From: Struthio camelus
Taxonomy: Eukaryota > Chordata > Aves > Struthioniformes > Struthionidae
Direction of reading: 5' to 3'
Assembly: GCF_040807025.1 (NCBI RefSeq)
Contig: NC_090943.1
Coordinates: forward strand, 142,744,264 to 142,808,263
Length of the DNA: 64,000 bases
A program made the position numbers and the translations under genes. Numbering within the stretch: position 1 is the first letter of the stretch; each line of letters begins with the position of its first letter. The notes under the pieces were generated by a model. The model was not told the origin of the DNA, searched no databases, and saw only the letters and a program-made list of their open reading frames with translations. Shown here piece by piece: positions 52,431 through 64,000 of this stretch.

Positions 52431-55400
52431 TCACTTTTCTAGATCTTACTGTTGATCATGCCCAAAAAGATAGAGATATATAAGTGCGGAGAAAATTGTT
52501 ACAGATAGAATAAGGCTGGTTTAGGGCTTCAATTTTAAAAAAGAGAAGGTGAAGGCTGGCCTTTCCCAGAGCACACCTATGGTTTAAGCAGAGTAAGAAA
52601 CAGTACAGACCCAGAACTACTTTATTCATGAGGGAAAAAAGAAAAGGGGTAAAAAAAAATCCACACCAACTCTAGTAAAAAGTCTGGTCATTCACTGGGA
52701 AGTGACTTTTTAAAACACTTTTGAAAAGCCTTCCCAAAGTGAAGGCCCTGAATTTTGTCTTCTATGTATTTTCAAAGAAACATGCAACAAGACACAACAG
52801 AGAAATGAGGTATCTAGAAGAAGGGTAAAGGCATGCTACACAGAGAAAAGACTGCAACATGCATGTCTCTTCTTTGCCCATTTCTGAATTCTAAAATCCT
52901 TTAAAAATAAAACAAAACAAAACTTTGAGGACACTTCTGCAAGTTGTTCTTGTAGCCCTGCCTGTCTGCAATAATAGAAGTGTGGCTGCTACATTCTACA
53001 GCTTTTTCAGAAACTGCACAGCTTCTGCAAGTCTTGGCAAAGCACGTATCTCTTAAGAGCGTCCATGAGTTCATGTGTCTGTTTCAGCATTAAACAAAGA
53101 AGGATATAATAAATAAACCAGAAATACTCTTTTATAGCAGAAGTCTAACAGATGCTCACGCGCGTGCTCTGATCTCACTGGTCTCAAAAGCCACATCTAA
53201 GTAATGGGGTCCAGGAACGGTTTCCAAATGCAGAATACGTTCTAGCCCGGACAACCTGTCAGAAGATGTCCTGGCTGCACAACAGTCCCTCCCTCTCCCT
53301 GTGAACAAAGTCCAAACTTAGGTGCTGTTGGAGTAGCACAAAGAGAAGCTCCAAAGAGCACTTTTCCTATAATTAATGCGCTGCCAATGAGAATTAAACA
53401 CATTATTTGAGTGCATTCTGACTCTAACAAAATATGCTTTGTTACAGTGAAACCAAATAAAACGGAATCTCTAACAGGCTTATAACCAGGTTTAGGATAC
53501 ACAATTATCTATACAGAACTCAGAAAACTACATCCTAAGAGGAAAGAACAATACAGTAACAAAAAGTAAATATTTTTTTCATCAGTCGTTCAAAATAAAG
53601 ACATCAACAATATGAAGACAATAACTCAATTTCAAAACTGCATTATAATGTGTATGTCCTTAGGATACAGGATGTACAAGTTCAGAGAAATAACCAAAAG
53701 ATTTTTCAGCTCAGAAGTATGAGGCAGAACAATAAATCACCTAGCTGCTAGAATGCTGGTCCAAAAATGTCACCAGCCCAAACCTACCAGCTTTTGTTGA
53801 TTTTTACCATTCCTCATAAAAATATTAACCTTTCTCAGTGAATCTACCTTTAAATAATGCAATTTGCTATTGGCCCTAAATGTTACACACCTCCTTCTCT
53901 CTCCTTTTAGGTTATTTCTCCATTAATATCGTATGGGACTTCAGCATACGAACAGGGGAGGGAAAGAAGCAGCAGGAATAATACTTTTTGGCCAAACCTA
54001 TTATCTTTTTGCTTCATGGCAATGATCTTAAGATATGATACAAGATAGGATGAGGATATAATCCTTATGAGAGAATTATAAGCTAATGTCGTACCTCATT
54101 AGTTCCAGCAACATACACGCCACTCTAATCATTTAAATTGTGAAGGCATAAAGGCGACTACAGACTTAAGCTTAGGAAGCGTCTGGAAAGGATGAAGTAG
54201 CAGAGGGCCTGATCATCTTTATTATACAACAAAGAGACAAACAGAAAATAAAATACTTTAATAGGAGAAAAAATAGAAGATACAATTCAAACATAATATA
54301 CCATACTGAAACCATACACAATGAAACATGAAAACATCGTTCAACAGCAAACTTCCAGTAAAAGTTGCATGTTTCGAGTACAAGCATCACCCAATCACAA
54401 ATACACAGCCTTTTGTGCACATTTGAGCTTCAGTGAGACAGATCATGAACAGCAGCAGCATATTTAATCAGATTGTTTCATTTTCATTAAACTCTTACCT
54501 AGTGAATGTACTGGATGCAATTGCTTCATACTAGAAGTATAAAATATTAAGCAAGGCAGTGCCGGCCAATACAGATTGGATGCAAATTATATATGCAAAT
54601 AAAAAGGATAAACATTTTTCAGATACCAAGTTTTGGTTTTTTCTATTGCATTTATACACATTTGTTTCTTTAAAATGTGCATTCAAGTCTCTCAACATCT
54701 AAACACAACTAAAATGCTATTTCAGCAACTATGCATCAAATGACAATTAATTATTGCTATAGAAAAATTTGTTTCCCAGAGTTTTAAAACAGGTGTAATT
54801 TCATCTGCAATTCTCAAGATATGTTCAAGTAACAGAAATAACTACTTCCAGTGTCAATCAGGTGTTCAAAATCTGTATTGGCTGTAGGCATTTATTGCCA
54901 CATCATATAAATATTTTATTGAATCTAAAAAAGTTAACTAAACTTACATACAACTATTAAATTCCTTAGGAAATGTATACAGTAATAAGATTACCATGGT
55001 ATGTGTTTTTATTTTAAAAAGTTAAAACTTGACCATCAGGTTACCTTGAAATTCCTTTCTGTCTAAGGGCACTATTTCATAGTTGGCTTTATAGGGGAAA
55101 AGAGAAAATAAGGAATTCAGACAAACTTTTCAGCTGTCACGGATCAATGAACCACTCCAGATCAGTATGCGGTCACACAAGAACTAGAGCTGACAAACGT
55201 GTGAGAAGACACAGACCAGAATATGGGGGGCAAACAGGGAAGGAGGAGTGCAACAAAATCAAAGGGTGGCCAGCTGCCAAAATATATTATCTTAGGCAAT
55301 AACAAAATATTGTGCATGTTAAAGTTGTATCCTTTTCATAACAACTCAAGACATCTCTGAAAAACTGACTTTCTCTCTTTAACTTTTAAAAATAGAGGAC

Positions 55401-56998
55401 AGAAATTTCATATTACAGTGTACAGTGTTTTAGTTCCAACATTCACCACATATTATAACCAAGATTCAGTTCTGAAACCCATTATAATGCAGGATGATGT
55501 GTTCAACCTTGCCAGTTTTGGAATATGAAATACTCTAATATTTAAAGAATAATCCAAACTTCTGTTTGGAGAGCAAAAAGGAGCCAGGCCGCAAAAAGCA
55601 GATTGCACTTCTGCACCAGAAGCAAGGACCCATCTACCTTGGAACCATCTACTTTTACCATGGGTGGAAAACTTTCAGGCCCCATGAAAGCCAATCTGAA
55701 AAGGTACACACCTGCACACAGACACACACACATACAGAAAAAAGACTCACTGAAAAGCAATCTGTGCAGCTTTCTTTCCCCTTCTCCCCATTAGTATTAG
55801 AGAAAGGAACAAAGACTCTTTTAAAATGGATTTTTCATTTTAAATTAAAAATTGATTAAATGGTATATTTTTTCTGATTCTACTCAGGGTCTTGCTGAGA
55901 ACGCGGAAATCTAGAATAGGAACTCAAAACATGCAGATAACTATCCTAAGGCCAGTTTTTCTTCTCAACTCTTTTTCCAGGCCGTTGGATGCAGTAGATG
56001 TCCAAGTTTTAAACAGTCTTACCAAAACAAACAAGTCCATGTCTGAGTGTTGGTAGGTCTTAAACCAACTAGTTTTCTAGTTACAGTCTTCCATGAAAAA
56101 TGGAAAAAACCAAGACTTGAATTCCTTATGCAACAGGATTTCTTACGAAAGCTCCAATAAAATGATAAACTAGCTGACCACATTCACATACCAAAAAAAA
56201 GCGCATCTTTTCTATATTTGCACGTCACCTTGACTTGTTCAGAAAGGACTGTGTCAGGACAATTCTCTTCCTTATTAGTTGGGAGCACAGGGAAAATTTC
56301 TCATCCACCCGTTTAGCACGCAACTGTCCTACTTCAGTTAAGCTCCAAAAGGAGAAAGAAATAGATGCAATTATTCATAGGCTATAGCATCATTCTTTCT
56401 TAAAGACATGTGGAAGAAACCTACTCTGCACTACTGACCTATAGAAAACAAATATTTTGACTTTATAAGTTGGCCCCATTTATTTTCATTTACATAGTCA
56501 CAGTAAAAAACAAATCACGGTATCAGAACAAACCTTTGTCATCCGGTGGGAGGAGGGGAAAAAAAAAAAATCACCATCTCACAGCTATCTTAGCAGATGG
56601 AAACTGAACTTAAAAAAAAAAAAAGAAATAGTGCAACAGAGTATCTTTGTATCCTCTTCTAAAGATATTATTTTCAAAGTTGACATTGGTGAATTAAAAC
56701 ATCTGTCATTAATAAAAAGAAATTATATAATTAACAGAGTAGTAAAAGTTAAAGAAATCAAGACAAAAAAGTGGTAAGTTCCAAAAAGATCCCTAATTCC
56801 ACAGGGACAGATCTCAGTAAAAATATCAGTATCGAGTTTCAGCAAAATTGTTTGTGAAAATTCCTTATTAGTGTGGAAAAATTAAACCTGAAAACTACTT
56901 ACTGAATTCCATTTTTATTAATATACATTTCATATTATGAACAGAATTCATGTAGTTTTTCCCCTCAGATAATCAGTAAGTTGAAGGGGATCTATACT

Positions 56999-57067
56999 TT
57001 AAAAGTTCACATGACAGGATTCTTGAACTGCATTTTGGTACTGGGCTTCTTCATCAAGCTGAAGATT
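56999..57067 (-). CDS. RNF138: RNF138 terminal coding exon (UIM)
   Basis: Encodes NLQLDEEAQYQNAVQESCHV then NF and a TAA stop. It corresponds to the ubiquitin-interacting motif and C-terminus; human ends SFQVNI where this reads SCHVNF. The acceptor is TTTAG. Confidence 0.94.
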   Translation of the reverse strand, partial: NLQLDEEAQYQNAVQESCHVNF

Positions 57068-60000
57068 CTAAACAAAACAAAACATCATTAAAAACAGATA
57101 AATACTCAAGATGTGGCATATTCCTTAGTTCAAATGTTCACTTTCCACATTTTTACATAGGAAATGGTACCTAGATGAAGACTCTCCATTTATGTATGTA
57201 TTGGACTACTATTTATAATAATTTCTTTTATTTAACCAAGTAACAAGAGACACGGGAAATAGGAGAAGAATCAGATGAGTGGGACATGGCTCATTAAGCA
57301 GAAGGGTCCATCTTCTCTGCCTGGCTCAATTATGTTACAGAATAGTCAGCTCAGGAGAACAGAACGTGTCTTGCAATTCTTATAACAGGGCTTCCAAGCA
57401 GCCATAACCTCTTCTATCAATAAAAACAAAATGCAATCCCCAGACAACAATAGTCATAGATTGTGGAGAATATACTGCTTAAAATGAGAAAGGAAACACA
57501 TATCACAGAAGATGGGTGGTTAACCTTGTTACTTTTGAAGAGCTATATTCCAAAACCTTCATATGCCAGAGTTACACAACTTTTTAGTGCGATCCTGGCA
57601 GCTTCCCCAATCAGAATTCCAGTCACCAGTTCTACATCCTCAAACATGCAAGATGCACTCACGCTGAGGAGTCAAACCCCCTGCATTAATCTCAGCTCTT
57701 TGCTCTTTTGCCACAGGGTATTGGACATACGCACACCCTCTGTGCTTTCCTTAATCTGCAAGGCTGCCTGTGCTTCAGATAGGTGTGTCCACCATAAAGC
57801 TCCCACAGTGTACCTTGAATCCTGTCAAATACTCTAGAAACTACAGCACAAACTCTCCAGCTATCTGATCCAATATGCTGAACTAGCCGGCTGCCTTGAC
57901 TTACAAGCCACCCAATGACTGCATCTGCGTATGTGGGGGTTTGCATCTACTCCAGGGTCATTTACTCAAAGTGGGCCTGAAAGGCAGCAACCAAAACAGC
58001 GATTAATGCCAAACCTCTTCCTGTATCACACTGCAGTCCCTCTCCCACCACATGGACATAGAAGGTGGAGAAGCAATAGCAGCTAGTCAAGCTGCACTTT
58101 GAGTCTTGAGAACCATGATTTGATCATTTTTCCAAAAAAAGGTCAAAAATGTGTTAATAGAGCAGATTAGAATCTATTACACTTCCCTCAGAAGCAGGAG
58201 CAATAAACTGCTATAGAAGGACAAATAGTTCAGATTGAGGACTTTACTGTAGTGTTCTTAATCACTCTGGAGTGTGCTTTAACTGTCGACAACACCTACC
58301 GTCAGTAGGATTTAATGTGGATAATGGAAAAAGTTTAAGAACATGCAGGTCTACTTCCGAGTTGTCAGCATTTCCAGGCTAGAAAGAAATTTGGCCTGAA
58401 TATCTATTTGGCATTTTTATTTATAGGAAAAAAGTTACCATTTATTCCCCCACCTATCAAAGAAGAAAAAGCTTACCACAAATTCTCCGTAGTCAAACTG
58501 GTGTCTTAGATTTAGATGGCTAACAAGATTTCTAGTAACCTGGGTAGAATCTGCCCAAGGAAGAGATACACAAATAGGACAGATCTAAATTTGGAAGGTG
58601 AGGGGAAAGAGAGAGAATTTAAAAAAAAAAATGTTAATTGTAATACAGAATGCATTAAAGACATGTTTGACTAATCTATTACTCATTCACGATAGAAACA
58701 TGGTAGAAATGTTTACTTAAAACCATAAAGTGCTCTTTTTGTAAAGTGTGTAACATTCAAAAATCACACTTCAATGTGCCATATGCATTAGTATGTCCAC
58801 TAGGTGTGGTGGATTACCACACCTGCCTAGCATTCTTTTTGCTGATTTGTTGTTCTAAATTTAGAAGAGAAAGTGATTTTGCACCCTAGTCAGTGTTTGC
58901 ATGGATCTCTCTGCTTATTTGACCACTGCAATTTTGTAAGGAGAAAGAAAAAAAAGATACAAATGAAAACAAAGCAAAAAAGAAAATAAAAAACAGGTTT
59001 TTCCTCCTCCAATCTTTCGATTTTTAGTAACTATAGGTTTCATGCAAAACAATACTTTTGATTCCAAATGAGATTGTCTAGAACCAGACATCTGAATTAC
59101 TAATCGAAGGGGAAAAGTAAACGTCAAGCTCAAAAACTGAGTTTGTTTCAGCTCAAGATAAAAGAGGCAGCTATGTCAGAACTGCCTTACAATCGACAAG
59201 AAGCTTAGCAGTTATGAATTTTCAAATGAAAGTCACTCCTCAATTTAAATATACTGAATTAAGTAATTGTCTTTCTCGGAGCACAGTGACCTTTACAGTT
59301 ATAGACTAGCTACTGCATATAGTTTAAACTCCTCCTGCATTACATATAATTAGAATGAAAGTAGTTTAAGAAGCATACATAAAAAAAAGCAACTGTACTT
59401 ACTACAGGAACTATCTGATAAAGATGTCTATTATTACAGTGGTCCAGCAAGCGCTGTCTAGTAAAATTGGTTTCCTGACACAGGGGGCATTTGAAGGTTG
59501 GATGTCCACTGAAAGCAGAAATACACAGGATTAAACAGCAAAGAGTTTTAGAAGAATTGACCAGATAATAGATGATTGCGTCTTATTTTCCCTTATTTGA
59601 TAATAATCAAAAAAAAAAGACATTTGATATTATAGTACCACTACTGGAGTTCTACTGCTACTTACGAAGGGCAATTTTAAAGCAAAGTTCAGTACTTGTA
59701 TGCCAACATATATTCTTTTGAGAATGCATTCTTTTAACTTCAGAAAATTCTTTTGCTCTTATTGCAGCTGCACCCCATTCTTACTTACTGGTAGTAACCT
59801 TTAGTCCAAACCTTTCAGTCTGAACTGAGAAAGAACTAAATTTGGTATTGAGGAACCAAATTCTAACAGATAAAAAAATGTTGTTTCTTCTACATTTGTT
59901 TCTAATTAAAATTTGCAGTAACTTTTGTTTTTAGTTAATAGAAGTTTACAGTATGATTTGCTGGGTCTATTTGAGTAGTAACTATGCAAAAATAAGCCGC

Positions 60001-63000
60001 CTACCTTGTATCTCCTTGAAGTGTCTGATTATTAGCCCTCTCTCCGTTATCAGATATTGTATCACTCCTGCTACTTTATATAAAGAAAAAAAAATTGATA
60101 TTATTGTACTTTGCTATCAAGATGTCATAGAGTTTAATGGTAACAGGAAAAACCCTCCATTGAGTCCCATGAATTCTATAATGGCACGTATTTTAACTTG
60201 TTCCACTGCTCAACTTTTCTTTTGTATCAAGGTATTTCTTAGCATTTAGTTACCAAAATATTTTACCCTTAGTAAAATACTATGCAATTTAATAAGAAAG
60301 TGGTACCTAATACAATGGATACTTAGTCAACAAGAACGATAAGGGAGATTATAGATACCTAGCTCAAAAAAGCATTATGAATTATGTGCATTTTCTAAGT
60401 GTTTTGATTTAGGACAATGTAATAATCAACTGCCATGCATTTATACAACTCATTTACAACTTTTAACTCCAACAAGATAAATTTTTCTACATTCTCTAGA
60501 GAGTCTACTATTTCCTAAAGTAAAAGCGACAGACAGGAACATTTTAGAAAGTAAATTTGACCATACGTGACATACATGAGTTTCTAGCTAAGCTAGAAAC
60601 TGCTCAGGTATGCTGATAATCCTAAGAGTATGAATATTTACTACCACAGATCTGGTTACAGTAAATTTTATTATAGTTCTGTAATGTTGTAAGCACAAGA
60701 ATTCTACTGTGGCATGCTCAATGAGTAGCTATATAACAGCTACATAGTAGCTATAATATCCAGACACTTCAGGTAAACATCACTGCAACTAGTTCTGATA
60801 ACTGCTTAAATTTCCATTTCAACATACTGATGGGTTGAAACCCAAACACACAGACGTTCAGCCTGCTGAAAATAGAAAATAGATAACAACATATAATAAA
60901 TAAAGCATAAGCTACACAATAATAAAGTTTTATGAAATTTATATGTAGAAAAAGGTCTTCATAAAAATGAGCAAAAAGCAGACCAAGAAACACATCGGTC
61001 AGCATCAAAAATGCAGTTCTTCAGCTTTACTGTCTGAAAATAAATGGGTAAACGGCATTTGACTGTATGGTATATAACATACTGGAGTTCCTTATACATT
61101 TCATAAAAGATCAGTTCAAAGTAAATTCAATCTGAAATCAAAAGCTTACACAGCAATGTTTTGCAATAGCATACCCACTAAAACAGATGTAGGAAAGGGG
61201 AGGGAAGGGGATAAGATAAGAGGAGAAGAGAATTTCCCTGGAGCTAAATACAATGAAATTTGCCACAAAGTAAGCTGCTCAAATGCTGTGAAGGCAAGAA
61301 AAGAAGTTGGAAATACTATGCAATCTTTAGAAGTGCCCCAAGAAGACATTTCAGACCACCATTCAGAAAAGTTTTCTTCTGTAGGCTAAGAGGGAGGAAA
61401 AAGATCTGGAAAAACTGTTATTTTTTGAAGCGTAAGAATATGGACAATAAATGTTACAAAAAGAAAGCGTGTCCTGGAAAATAAAATACTTTCCTTTTAG
61501 GAAAAAAAAAGAAAAGAAAAAGGAAGATACATTGTTATACATAAAACACCCTGATTACCTGTTCCCTGTTGAATCTTGGGAAATCTGTAAGTTTGGTATA
61601 ATAGAAGAAACACCATATTCATCCTGATACTTCTTACACGTTTTATAATGCTGTCTCATCCATGAAAATCTAACCTGTAAATGAAATGTCAAATTATTGA
61701 AATTATACTAAATAATCTAAGGATAGGAAGGAAGAAGTAATTCTGCCAGTAGAAAGCCATGCATGCAGGAATTGTTTAGACATCACACACAGCAGAAATT
61801 AGAACCGACACCTCCCTCTCAGGATGAACACTTCCTTCCCAAACAAGGGATCTTCAATTCCTTTTTCTGCAGAGCTTCTACCACTCTGTGAGAATGAAGA
61901 ATACTCCCACTCCTCAAACACCAAACAGCCAGGCAACTGAGAGTTCCCTCTCAAGAGTGAAAAATGTGAGTAAACTCCATTTGACTGAAAAGTCACAGAA
62001 ACTGCATCTCCTGCTCCACGATGAGTAATCGGGCAGGGGAGAGGGGCCTGGAGCAGGGCTGGGAGGATGGGATAAGCACCACCGCTCCTTCAGTCCTCTC
62101 TAGCCTGCTGTTGGTTTGTGCTGAGTTCAAGCTTTTTGCCTCAGGTGTGTTCTGAGAATGCCTAACTTTGGGGTACGGGGAGGAAGAGGTGAATGAACAC
62201 CAACTTCAGGATGTCTACCCAGCTTAAATGCAAGATAAGACAGTGAGCTGCTCAGATCAGTCAGAACACAGCTGTGCTGGACATATCCTAAATCAGAACT
62301 TCCAAGTCCAATGGAACCGTCAGATAGTGCCTACGGGTTAGAAGCTGTACAAAACTCCCATCTCCTGCATTTGTGCCCGAACTGCATCCAAGCTCTTTTG
62401 GGGATCTGTTTTGTTCTTCCTTCCACTGTACCAATTTGTTATTTTTCCTTTCTCCCAGCTTTTTTAACCTCATGAATCAATTTGAACAAAGCAAGGAGCT
62501 CAGCTTTCTGCTACGGCTAATCTCCGTGTTGGCTGAACGCAGTTCCAAGTGAAATGAAACTAACATGAAGATTACTTGGATTTGATGCTTTGTAAACAAA
62601 TCGCGTGGCTGAAATCTTGGATCCATTTATGTCAAGAGAGAGATGATCGTTGATTTCAGCGAGGATCGGGATTTTGCCCGATGCTCTGAAAATAGTGATC
62701 TCTTTACAAACTGTCAGTAAGCAGAATGATGTTTTGCAGGACATAGGGAAATTACATATGATTGCACATACACAGTGAGTAATCAGTATATATTTGCTGT
62801 TTTTTAAATGAAATCTTACAGTAGTCCTAAGAACTTCCATTTCCATAGTGAAAGTTTCTGAGGTTTTCCATCTATTCTCCAAATTTCATTTTCAGTTATC
62901 TAATTTCTGTTCTGCTAATTTTATAGCCATATTCAGTTTTCTTGTTGTTTTGGGGAAAGTGGGACACTCCACGTAAAATGTTATTATAGATAATCCACTA

Positions 63001-63363
63001 TCCTCTTTCAGCTTATATCTGTTAGTGATACCTACTAGGCACTGCATGCCTAGTATACGCACAGCCCATACAAAGCTAAGTTCTGCAAACTGCTATAGGC
63101 TTTTAATTACAAGGCATGAATGGCACATGGTAAGCGTGTGCAGAACCAGGTCAAAAGTAAGAAAGATTTACTCATCTGTTTATAAAGTTTACTCTACCTG
63201 CTTTTCACAGCATCTACAGCCCCCAGAAGCTTTCTTCATATTGTTTTCAACATCTAGAGCCCTTTTGGGATATGATCTTTCCTTTTTAGTCACACTCCCC
63301 CGGCAGAGAGGACAATGTGTTCCACTTTCTCTGATAGCTGTCAAGAAGCACTTCCTGCAAAAC
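56999..63363 (-). CDS. RNF138: RNF138 RING-type E3 ubiquitin ligase (coding exons 2-7; first exon beyond the window)
   Basis: Coding exons in transcript order: 63198-63363, 61559-61674, 60005-60070, 59403-59508, 58477-58584 and 56999-57067. They join in frame to 210 codons including a stop. With the missing first exon this fits the human length of 245 residues. Visible modules: second half of the C3HC4 RING (FCRKCFLTAIRES, HCPLCRG), a C2HC finger (CRCCEKQ ... HYKTC), two C2H2-like fingers (FKCPLCQ ... LLDHCNNRH and ICPICVSLPW ... SHLNLRH) and a C-terminal ubiquitin-interacting motif (LDEEAQYQNAVQES). RNF138 is known to bind DNA ends at double-strand breaks, ubiquitylate Ku80 and CtIP to promote resection, and act with NLK on TCF/LEF. 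All visible zinc ligands are present. Confidence 0.96.
57068..58476. other. RNF138 last intron, non-coding
   Basis: 1.4 kb. A 124-codon open frame at 57,463-57,837 on the opposite strand has no domain and is considered incidental. Confidence 0.6.
58477..58584 (-). CDS. RNF138: RNF138 exon: third zinc finger
   Basis: 36 codons, phase 0/0: ICPICVSLPWADSTQVTRN then LVSHLNLRHQFDYGEFV. The CxxC and HxxxxH pairs of the finger are intact. Confidence 0.95.
58585..59402. other. RNF138 intron, non-coding
   Basis: AT-rich, no recognisable feature. Confidence 0.6.
59403..59508 (-). CDS. RNF138: RNF138 exon: second zinc finger
   Basis: GHPTFKCPLCQETNFTRQRL then LDHCNNRHLYQIVPV. Nearly identical to human apart from a few substitutions. 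GTAAGT donor. Confidence 0.95.
60005..60070 (-). CDS. RNF138: RNF138 exon: Ser-rich linker, tandem acceptor
   Basis: Encodes RSDTISDNGERANNQTLQGD, the low-complexity linker between the RING region and the fingers. The acceptor is an AAGTAG tandem: use of the upstream AG would start the exon at 60073 and add one serine without shifting the frame. The downstream TAG is the better consensus. Confidence 0.88.
60071..61558. other. RNF138 intron, non-coding
   Basis: 1.5 kb, AT-rich with an A-rich stretch near 61.5 kb. No feature recognised. Confidence 0.6.
61559..61674 (-). CDS. RNF138: RNF138 exon: C2HC finger end and linker
   Basis: VRFSWMRQHYKTCKKYQDEY then GVSSIIPNLQISQDSTGN. It carries the His and Cys of the C2HC finger; phase 0 in and 2 out. 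Confidence 0.95.
61675..63197. other. RNF138 intron, non-coding
   Basis: 1.5 kb. Open frames on the minus strand (for example 62,517-62,882) have no homologous features and do not fit the RNF138 frame. Confidence 0.6.
63198..63363 (-). CDS. RNF138: RNF138 exon 2: second half of RING finger
   Basis: FCRKCFLTAIRESGTHCPLC completes the RING, followed by KRALDVENNMKKASGGCRCC and EKQ. The acceptor leaves one base (the G completing a Val codon), so exon 1 must end in phase 2, as in the human HV-FCRKC junction. The exon ends in phase 0. Confidence 0.96.
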
Positions 63364-64000
63364 CTAAATTGAAAAGTTACCACAAACACAGATTAGCAAA
63401 GGGAAAAAAGCTGGATGTTTTGTGTTTAAAGAGAGCTGAGTGATTATTAGGAAAAAAAAAGCTACATATCAGAATAAAGGTCTGCTGAATATAAATCCTT
63501 ACAAAATTATAAGCAAAACAAAATAGCAGTACTCACAAAAATTTATCTGTAATTCCACTACTGAAATTAAGGGGGAACTTGGCAAAGCAGTTTAGGTAGA
63601 TCTTACTATTTACTGCCCAGTATTCCTAAACTGAACACCAGATTGATCATTAATGAGATATTAAACGGGGTAGCTGGCATGTGATACTGCAAAAAATGTT
63701 ATCAGTAACTCCTGTTTATTGTCCTCAAGTAGAGCCAAAAATAATGGAAAGCTTCATTTTAAGTGTTCCTTAAGTGTTCAGTTCACAAGCTTTTGCATTT
63801 TGCCTTACCAGCATACAAACAGACCATTTTCTTTTCCTTACACCAGTGTTTACCAACTGCCGAAGCTATTTTGCGTTTTCACAAACTATTAGTTTGTAAT
63901 TAAATGTTCCTCAGCAGGGAAAAAAAAAAAAAACAAACCACACTTTTCCACTGTGAGCATGGCAACTGAAGGAGAGAACAGCTAAACTATGGTCACTTTT
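63364..64000. other. RNF138 intron 1 (partial)
   Basis: Upstream of exon 2 to the end of the window. No frame resembling the RNF138 N-terminus (start codon, CPVCQE half of the RING) or a CpG-rich promoter is seen, so exon 1 lies further right. Confidence 0.6.

Larger units (their letters stand above)
45885..56998. other. Intergenic region between MEP1B and RNF138
   Basis: About 11 kb separate the head of MEP1B from the tail of RNF138. The part next to 56,999 is likely to include the RNF138 3' UTR; TTTATT strings (AATAAA on the minus strand) occur at 56914-56919 and 56479-56484. Apart from the CR1 remnant and simple repeats I see no gene. Open frames near 47.7 and 50.9 kb lack domains. Confidence 0.5.

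Noticed and set aside
57463-57837. 124-codon plus-strand frame within the RNF138 last intron
   Set aside because: No homology features; opposite strand to the gene and no splice or promoter support.

Overview
The window looks like vertebrate, most likely avian, nuclear DNA. Genes are split into short exons with GT/AG introns. A CR1 LINE 3' end of the bird/reptile type is present at 46.1-46.4 kb, and there is an old MIR-like SINE at 41.5 kb. There are no prokaryotic operons, CRISPR arrays or phage genes. All gene calls were made by translating exons by eye, joining them by splice phase, and comparing them with family members known from general knowledge; no database search was run.

Right side (56,999 to beyond 64,000, minus strand): RNF138, a RING E3 ubiquitin ligase. 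Six coding exons are visible, including the terminal one. The first coding exon, with the start codon and the first half of the RING finger, lies outside the window. Centre (21,217-45,884, minus strand): MEP1B, the meprin A beta subunit, an astacin metalloprotease. Fourteen coding exons join into one uninterrupted frame of 757 codons: signal peptide, propeptide, astacin domain with an intact zinc site, MAM, MATH/TRAF, a long Thr/Ser-rich stalk, an EGF-like module, a transmembrane helix and the start of the cytoplasmic tail. Only the short last exon was not found. RNF138 and MEP1B lie in the same order and orientation as on human chromosome 18q12.

Left side (5.5-9 kb, plus strand): fragments of a second, MCM3-like minichromosome maintenance gene. 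One early exon is broken by frameshifts. Two adjacent central exons are open, have splice sites, and carry the exon phases expected of MCM3. No later exon with the ATPase core was recognised. This decaying MCM3 paralogue next to MEP1B is the most unusual item in the window.

The rest is intron or intergenic DNA with simple repeats, a degenerate 41-60 bp minisatellite at 18.9-19.3 kb, and GC-richer patches in which no gene could be supported. The three loci do not form a functional pathway: RNF138 is nuclear (DNA repair, Wnt regulation), meprin beta is a cell-surface protease, and MCM3 belongs to the replicative helicase.
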